From contig JAJFUW010000019.1 of the NCBI GenBank assembly GCA_021372235.1, positions 1 through 44,739 of the forward strand: a DNA stretch of 44,739 bases, written 5' to 3'. Within the stretch, counting starts at the first letter, position 1. Every line of letters begins with the position of its first letter. Shown piece after piece: positions 40,077 through 44,739 of the stretch. A program made the translations under genes and the position numbers. The stretch is from Spirochaetia bacterium. Lineage in GTDB: Bacteria > Oederibacteriota > PGYV01 > Palsa-1178. The notes under the pieces are model-generated. The model was not told the DNA's origin and made no database searches. It saw only the letters and a program-made list of their open reading frames with translations.

Positions 40077-41723
40077 TTATTTGCTTTTGCTCCTGTTTAC
40101 CAAAAGCTGCTGGACTATGCCGAGCACGTTGGACGCGCCCCAATAGAGCAGGAGCCCGGCGGGCCATTGCAGAGACATGACAGTCAGTATTATCGGCATG
40201 CCCCATAGCATTATTTTCTGCGTCTTTTCCTGCTCGGGGTCCATGGAAGGAGGCGTAGACATCTTCTGCTGGACTATCATGGAGACCCCCATGAATACCG
40301 GGAGTATGAAGTACGGGTCCGGGTGCGATAGGTCCTTGAGCCATCCTATGAAATACGCGCCCTTTAATTCGACCGTATTGATGAGTGTCGCGTACAGAGC
40401 GAGGAATATTGGCAGCTGCAGGAGTATGGGCAGGCAGCCCGAGAACGGGTTGATGCCGTATTCTTTGTAGATTTTCATGGTTTCTTCGTTCATTTTCTGC
40501 GGGTCGTTTTTGTATATTTTTTTCAGCGTGTCCATGCGCGGTTTCATGAGCGCCATTTTGGACTGCTGTTCCTTCATTTTTTTGAAGCTGGACTGCGAAG
40601 GTATCCAGAGTATGCCGCGGACTATGAGCGTTATCAAAAGTATCGCGAGGCCCCAGTTTTTGGTCAGTTTAAAGCAGAAATCCAGGCCGTACAGCATCCA
40701 GATGCCCAAAAAGCGTATTCCGCCGAGGTCAACGGCGCGCTCCATACCCAGTTTTTTGAGGCGTTTGTATTCCGCAGGACCGATGTAGGAGTCTATGCTG
40801 ATGACCTCCTGCGAACCGGGGTTGATTATGAGGTCGCGCAGAGCGGCCCGGATATAACCGTAACCGCCGGCCTCGGATTTTGCGGAGTATACTTTTACGT
40901 CGGAATATTTTTCAGGGATGAAAGATGTCACGAAATAGAGGTCCTTTAACACGACCCATTCCGAAGTGGATGGCAGTACCTGTATTTTTGTCTCTTTTTC
41001 CTTTTTAATCTGCAGCAGTTTGACGCCTTTGCCTTCGGGATAGACAACTTTGTTGTAACCCGGGACAACACCTTTGACCTTTGACAGATCGTCGGGGAGG
41101 TAATGAATGCTCGGACCCCATGACAGGACCATATCCTTGATGGCGAAAGGCACCGCGGTCTTGTTGCTGAACGTAAACGATGATTTTATCAGGTACGAGT
41201 CGTCCGATATCGTATAAACGCGGGTGACAACAACGCCGGGTTTTAACTGTCTGGAGAAAGAAATCGTCTGGTTTGTGCCGTCTTTTTTTATACCGCCAAA
41301 CGTCCACTCGCCGGAGAGCGGGGCTTCAGGGGAACTGAGCTGCAGATATGTCCCTGTCGCGCGGCCGGGAATAACCTCAACCTCAAACTGGTTGGTTCCG
41401 GTGCCGTCCGTGTATTTTTTAAGTTTGAAACTGGAGAGTGTGCCGCCCTGGTTTGAAAAGGCCGCGGTGAAAAGGGGTGTTTCCACGGTCCATGTTTTTT
41501 CCTTTATCGGTTTGATACTGGCCGGTATCATTTTTTCCTGAGGCGCGCCGGCGGCCTGCGCCGTGACAGGGGCCGTACCGGAGGCAACGGGGGAGGCCGC
41601 GGCCGTTGCGGCCGCACTGCCGGGATTTTTTGCCTGCGGCTTTGGGCCAAAAAAATAGTTGAAACCGAAAAGTATTATGCCTGAGATTATGACGAATGTG
41701 ACAAGACGTTTTGTATCTTCCAT
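40077..41723 (-). CDS. yidC: Membrane protein insertase YidC
   Basis: A 548-residue insertase of the Gram-negative type: an N-terminal membrane helix (about 8-25), an Ala/Pro linker, a large periplasmic beta domain (about 75-335), and the conserved core of about five helices from 345 on. The core has LLITLIVRGILW with the groove Arg, the cytoplasmic helical hairpin (MALMKPRMDTLKKIYKNDPQ), and NPFSGCLPILLQLPIFLALY. It inserts and folds inner-membrane proteins. AAGGAG precedes the ATG. The order rpmH-rnpA-yidD-yidC-jag-mnmE is standard. Confidence 0.97.
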   Translation of the reverse strand: MEDTKRLVTFVIISGIILFGFNYFFGPKPQAKNPGSAAATAAASPVASGTAPVTAQAAGAPQEKMIPASIKPIKEKTWTVETPLFTAAFSNQGGTLSSFKLKKYTDGTGTNQFEVEVIPGRATGTYLQLSSPEAPLSGEWTFGGIKKDGTNQTISFSRQLKPGVVVTRVYTISDDSYLIKSSFTFSNKTAVPFAIKDMVLSWGPSIHYLPDDLSKVKGVVPGYNKVVYPEGKGVKLLQIKKEKETKIQVLPSTSEWVVLKDLYFVTSFIPEKYSDVKVYSAKSEAGGYGYIRAALRDLIINPGSQEVISIDSYIGPAEYKRLKKLGMERAVDLGGIRFLGIWMLYGLDFCFKLTKNWGLAILLITLIVRGILWIPSQSSFKKMKEQQSKMALMKPRMDTLKKIYKNDPQKMNEETMKIYKEYGINPFSGCLPILLQLPIFLALYATLINTVELKGAYFIGWLKDLSHPDPYFILPVFMGVSMIVQQKMSTPPSMDPEQEKTQKIMLWGMPIILTVMSLQWPAGLLLYWGASNVLGIVQQLLVNRSKSK

Positions 41724-41751
41724 TTAAAACTCCTTTTTACAATATTGTTGG

Positions 41752-41961
41752 CTATTTTAGCGGGTCAAATCCGCCCTTGTTGAACGGATTACACCGTAAT
41801 ATCCTCAAAAATCCAAGCCATAGACCCTTAACTGCCCCGTATTTTTTCAGCGCCTGTATGGTGTATTCCGAACAAGTCGGATGGAACCTGCACGACTGCG
41901 GCAGGTAAGGGGAAACGGCTGCTTTGTATATCTTTATAAGAGCGATAAAAAGCGATTTCAT
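41752..41961 (-). CDS. yidD: YidD membrane protein insertion efficiency factor
   Basis: A 69-residue protein with the full YidD signature: IYKAAVSPYLPQSCRFHPTC, SEYTIQALKKYG, GLWLGFLRILRCNPF. Three conserved Cys are present and the chain ends GGFDPLK. Its ATG overlaps the rnpA stop (ATGA). Confidence 0.96.
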   Translation of the reverse strand: MKSLFIALIKIYKAAVSPYLPQSCRFHPTCSEYTIQALKKYGAVKGLWLGFLRILRCNPFNKGGFDPLK

Positions 41962-42311
41962 TTACCGGAGGCCTGTTTTTTTACGGCTTGTTTCATCTGG
42001 GGCAGCAGGACCGACTCAATCTCAGCGTAAGAGTGCAGTTTTGCCATGCCGTGCCTGGGCATGACAAGGAGGTTGATACCTGAGGCCGCCGGTTTGTTAG
42101 CGTGGTAAACCGCCCTTATCCAGCGTTTATACCTGTTGCGGTCAACACTGTCCCTGACATTTTTTTTTGATATGTTGGTTACAAAAAATCCGGGTTTTTT
42201 ATCCTGCCTGGGCACCGTTACATATACACAAAAGCAGTCGCCTGACTGCTTCGTACCGTGGTTCAATATATACCTGATATCCCCGGTTTTTGGGGTGGAA
42301 CGATGCCTGAT
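41958..42311 (-). CDS. rnpA: Ribonuclease P protein component, probable AUC start
   Basis: The protein subunit of RNase P, which matures tRNA 5' ends. The hallmark KKNVRDSVDRNRYKRWIRAV is clear. The first classical start, TTG at 42266, would give 102 residues and delete the first helix, which holds leader-binding residues. In frame upstream lies IRHRSTPKTGDIRYILNHGT, which matches the N-terminal RLKKNEDFQKVFKHG region of other RnpA proteins. No ATG, GTG or TTG occurs between the rpmH stop and 42266 in this frame. An ATC at 42311, six bases after GGAG, gives 117 residues, the normal size; ATT at 42314 is less well spaced. It is coupled to yidD by ATGA. Confidence 0.85.
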   Translation of the reverse strand: MRHRSTPKTGDIRYILNHGTKQSGDCFCVYVTVPRQDKKPGFFVTNISKKNVRDSVDRNRYKRWIRAVYHANKPAASGINLLVMPRHGMAKLHSYAEIESVLLPQMKQAVKKQASGK

Positions 42312-42372
42312 AATATACTCCGATATTGATAAAAAACAAAAATGCCTGCACTTTTGTTTTTTATCATTTGAG

Positions 42373-42528
42373 TTATTTCGTGATGCGCTCGACCCTGGTC
42401 AGCTTTTTGCGGCCTTTTGCGCGGCGGCGTTTGATCACGTTGCGTCCGCCATGGGTGTTCATTTTTGCGAGGAACCCGAGTTTACGGGCGCGTTTCTTCC
42501 TTTTGGGCTGAAATGTACGTTTTGGCAT
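42373..42528 (-). CDS. rpmH: 50S ribosomal protein L34
   Basis: A 51-residue basic protein reading [19 protein letters not shown], then [20 protein letters not shown]. This is L34, somewhat longer than the usual 44-46 residues owing to the [10 protein letters not shown] tail. GGAGAG lies about ten bases before the ATG. It is the first gene of the rnpA-yidD-yidC-jag-mnmE operon and is driven by the strong promoter upstream. dnaA, the usual divergent neighbour, is not present. Confidence 0.95.
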   Translation of the reverse strand: MPKRTFQPKRKKRARKLGFLAKMNTHGGRNVIKRRRAKGRKKLTRVERITK

Positions 42529-42593
42529 AATAATTAACTCTCCTGATTATTCTTATTTTTCATATGAAAATAAGGTTGTTTAAAAACGGGGAT

Positions 42594-42622
42594 ATTATAA
42601 GGAAAATAGCGTTTTAAGTCAA
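42594..42622 (-). promoter_or_regulatory. Strong promoter of the rpmH-rnpA-yidC operon
   Basis: Minus strand TTGACT (42622-42617), 17-base spacer, consensus TATAAT (42599-42594), about 65 bases upstream of rpmH. Confidence 0.85.
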
Positions 42623-42805
42623 GACTTTATAAAGGAGGAGAGGTTTAAGGCCTCGGAAGTTTTTGGATTTAAATCGGCCATGCAGGCGTACAGGACGGCA
42701 AAAGAGAGCGGCCCTATAAGGGAGGCATGATAGCGTGCGCCGCGGCAAGGGTTGGGCAGTTTGTTGTGAGGACGGGAAGGCAGAGAACCGTTCAAAATAA
42801 AAAGC

Positions 42806-42896
42806 AAACCACAGGTTAAGGGAACAAACGGGTTAAGTAAGGCAAAATTTGACTTTGATATTTGTTGTTTTTTTAACTTCGTTTAACCTGCGGTTT
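42806..42896. repeat. Imperfect inverted repeat in the rpmH-pldA intergenic region
   Basis: AAACCACAGGTTAA (42806-42819) and TTAACCTGCGGTTT (42883-42896) are inverted copies with one mismatch, 63 bases apart. The 520-base stretch 42529-43051 also holds a second stem region (42917-42965, with GAACAGCC near 42929 against GGCTGTTC) followed by CTGTTTTGTTTT that looks like a forward terminator. No gene or DnaA-box cluster was seen; a 47-codon forward frame at about 42600-42730 lacks a start codon. Confidence 0.45.
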
Positions 42897-43015
42897 CCGG
42901 CTTATATACTTGCCTTTAACAGGAACGGCCCCTGAACAGCCCGGTATATATTTGGGCGGCTGTTCCTGTTTTGTTTTATGTATGGAAAAAACTTTAAAAT
43001 TACGGAAATTTTGTC

Positions 43016-43021
43016 TATAAT
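43016..43021 (+). promoter_or_regulatory. -10 element of the pldA promoter
   Basis: Consensus TATAAT at 43016-43021, with a weak TTTAAA 17 bases upstream as -35. The ATG is 30 bases downstream, with GAGGTG nearby. Confidence 0.5.
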
Positions 43022-43051
43022 TCTCTTATCAAAATGAGGTGAAAAGTTGAA

Positions 43052-43825
43052 ATGAAAAAAACAGCCCTGACTTTGTTCCTGTTCACATTTATTTTTTCCG
43101 TACCTTTATTCTCCTACACCAACGAATATGACCCCATCCCCTGGCCGCTTGAAGGTTACAGGCCGAACTATTTTATGCTCGGCATACCCAATTCGAAACT
43201 TTCTCTGAGCATGAAAATTGAGATAATCAAGGACCGGAATTTTTATTTTGCTTATACGCAGCTCATGTGGTGGAGCCTGTGGGAGGAATCGAACCCGTTT
43301 TACGAACTGAACTACAACCCTGAGTTTTTTTACCGTTTCAAATTCTCGGAGGGAGGGAACCACTGGCTGGACGTGGGCCTGCTCGACCACGAATCCAACG
43401 GCAGGGAGCTGGGGCCGGACTCGCGCAGCTGGAACAGGTTTTACCTGCGCTATACCGGTTCGACGGACACGGTGGATAGGTCACATAAAGTGTTTTGGAG
43501 CGTGAAGACATGGTATCCCTACCTGTGCGGCCCGACAAACACGGACATCCTGTGGTACCGCGGATTGTGCGAACTGGAGGTAACCTTCACGAACACGCTG
43601 GACAATTTCTTTTACCGCAACGATTTCACGATAAGGATATTCCCGGGAGGCCCGTCGCACATGGATTTTTTGCGCGGAGGACAGGAGATAACGTTCCGGG
43701 CGAACAGCATATTCACAAAACCGTTCCTGTTTATATGGATAATCCAGTTTTACCACGGATATTGCGAAAATTTGCTTGATTACAACAGGGAAGAAACGGA
43801 GCTGAGGATAGGTTTAAGTTTTTAA
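43052..43825 (+). CDS. pldA: Outer-membrane phospholipase A (OMPLA)
   Basis: A 257-residue protein with a signal peptide (about 1-21). It is an outer-membrane beta barrel with amphipathic strands and a terminal ELRIGLSF, a phenylalanine end typical of barrel proteins. OMPLA signatures are AYTQLMWWSLWEESNPFYEL, NYNPEFFYR and the active-site HESNG (His113, Ser115) with Asn128 in SWNRFYLRY; these correspond to the His-Ser-Asn catalytic triad. It hydrolyses misplaced phospholipids in the outer leaflet and is a Ca-dependent dimer in E. coli. It stands alone, with its own promoter. Its presence is the best evidence for an outer membrane. Confidence 0.93.
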   Translation: MKKTALTLFLFTFIFSVPLFSYTNEYDPIPWPLEGYRPNYFMLGIPNSKLSLSMKIEIIKDRNFYFAYTQLMWWSLWEESNPFYELNYNPEFFYRFKFSEGGNHWLDVGLLDHESNGRELGPDSRSWNRFYLRYTGSTDTVDRSHKVFWSVKTWYPYLCGPTNTDILWYRGLCELEVTFTNTLDNFFYRNDFTIRIFPGGPSHMDFLRGGQEITFRANSIFTKPFLFIWIIQFYHGYCENLLDYNREETELRIGLSF

Positions 43826-44286
43826 ATGGAGAAATAAAACCACCGTAGGGGCCTTTTGTCGGACACACTCCGCGTGCATGCAAAACCGCCACCCACAAAA
43901 ACCCACGGTAGAGCCGGCACCAGCGGCCGGCTCATGGGGCAGTTGACTTATGCGGTTCCCGCGTTCGATGTATAAAGTCATTCAGGATGTCTTTGTAGAT
44001 TGTTATCGCGCACTACTCCCATGGGATGCTTTGCTCCGGGAGCTTTTTGTGTTTGGGTCGGTTGGTACGCTGTAACTCCTGCGCAAAAGAAACTCCCGTA
44101 GGGGCGGGGCTATGTTCCCGCCCGTCGGGCTTTTTGCACCACAGACTGCGCGTGTATATAATGGAACATACCGCAGGACAGGTATGCCTTACGGGTATTG
44201 TATTAAATCATTGCCAATTTCCACCCCCGGTTTTATAATATTCATTGCAGCTGAACAGGCAGATATATGTTAATGGGGACAGTGAC
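43826..44286. other. Gene-free region with palindromes after pldA
   Basis: No supported gene in 460 bases. It contains a hairpin GAGCCGGC/GCCGGCTC with a seven-base loop near 43911-43933, and a second hairpin GGGCGGG (44102-44108)/CCCGCCC (44117-44123) followed shortly by TTTTT, which could be a terminator. The phrase CGTAGGGGC occurs at about 43844 and 44098. This looks like degenerate intergenic DNA with short repeated palindromic units. Confidence 0.4.
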
Positions 44287-44353
44287 GTGAAGAGTCTGAG
44301 GCAGGAGATGGGGCGGACAAACGAAGACATTAAGCCTGTGACTGGAGTAAAAA

Positions 44354-44739
44354 ATAGAGGCCGCGATAACCTATTTCACATTTGGCAATAACGGCAAGGC
44401 GCTGGAAGAGGCAAACAGCCTGATATGGATCGCCGTTATGGGACTTTTCGACGGCCTGTTTCTTTTGCTTGCGGCCCCCTCCCTGTTGCGGATCGAATAT
44501 GACGGCATGGGCATATATTACCGCGACATGATCGGGAATATAAAATCAATCTATTGGACGGATGTGGTTTCGATGAAATATTCCATAATGGAAGTGATAG
44601 AGATTGTGGGCGCTGACCGCGCAAAGATTAGTTTCAGTTTTATCTTGCGGGCTTCAACAGTCTGTTGCAGGAAATAAAGCGCCGTCTGCCGCCACAGAAA
44701 TGTTTTGAGGCGGTTGGTAAGTGGAATAAACGGCTGAAG
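44354..44739 (+). pseudogene. Frameshifted remnant of a membrane protein with PH-like domain
   Basis: A coding-like frame without start codon runs from 44354, just after an in-frame TAA (IEAAITYFTFGNNGKALEEA, then a membrane helix with LFDGLFLLLAAPS). It continues through a bacterial PH-like stretch (IEYDGMGIYYRDMIGNIKSI, SIYWTDVVSMKYSIM) to about 44640. There the frame must shift at a TTTT run to continue as FYLAGFNSLLQEIKRRLPPQ to the window edge. A further frame from the GTG at 44287 (VKSLRQEMGRTNEDIKPV) may be its displaced N-terminus. At least one, perhaps two, frame breaks mark it as a decayed gene or as affected by sequencing errors. Confidence 0.6.

Noticed and set aside
42600-42730. 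Forward coding-like frame of about 47 codons in the rpmH-pldA gap
   Set aside because: No start codon near its beginning, it overlaps the rpmH operon promoter, and no family is recognised.

Overview
The window looks like a chromosomal segment of a Gram-negative (diderm) bacterium of moderate GC content. Evidence for an outer membrane is an OMPLA-type phospholipase, a heptosyltransferase-family GT9 enzyme, and a YidC with a large periplasmic domain. Long secreted proteins with Thr/Pro-rich stalks and a C-terminal FlgD-like module, together with gene order that matches no model organism, suggest a deep-branching uncultured lineage. A Goldbacteria-type candidate phylum is my guess, from protein style only. 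No rRNA, CRISPR array, insertion sequence or prophage was seen.

Layout. 1-6044 (+): tail of a membrane protein, a CaCA cation exchanger, then a tight trehalose cluster. The cluster holds a membrane sensor fused to trehalose-6-phosphate synthase, OtsB, a DUF5752-like protein and a TreT-like glycosyltransferase. 6067-9891 (-): a PfkB sugar kinase, a UbiA-family prenyltransferase and a lipoprotein as one operon, plus an aminotransferase on its own leaderless promoter. 10100-20261 (+): GT39 glycosyltransferase, CDP-alcohol phosphatidyltransferase with a variant motif, diguanylate cyclase, CutA, pyruvate kinase, a membrane-fused spermidine-synthase-like protein, a FecR-domain protein and a TIM-barrel glycosidase-like protein. 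20285-25422 (+): a large hairpin, a 59-residue ORF, GT9, a secreted protein, then an operon of a 59-residue helix-turn-helix protein, a sigma-region-2-only protein, an unknown protein and a stalked surface protein. 25522-30402 (+): a 1626-residue delta-60-repeat surface protein. 30441-36276 (+): a small unknown gene, tRNA-Lys, rplU, rpmA, obg, proB and polX. 36304-42528 (-): rpmH, rnpA, yidD, yidC, jag, mnmE, then four small membrane or exported proteins. 43052-44739 (+): pldA and a decayed gene.

Regulation. Sigma-70-like promoters (TTGACA/TATAAT with 16-19 bp spacers) are readable at many places. Two genes, the aminotransferase and the diguanylate cyclase, have exactly 6 nt between the -10 hexamer and the ATG, so their mRNAs should be leaderless. 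Two universally conserved genes, rnpA and mnmE, have no ATG, GTG or TTG that would include their conserved N-termini. In both, an ATC codon sits 6-7 nt after a Shine-Dalgarno-like sequence.

Most interesting candidates: the putative AUC-initiated rnpA and mnmE; the sensor-OtsA fusion inside a two-route trehalose cluster; and the small operon pairing a truncated sigma-like protein with a mini helix-turn-helix protein and a surface protein. All function calls rest on reading motifs by eye; no database search or structure prediction was run.
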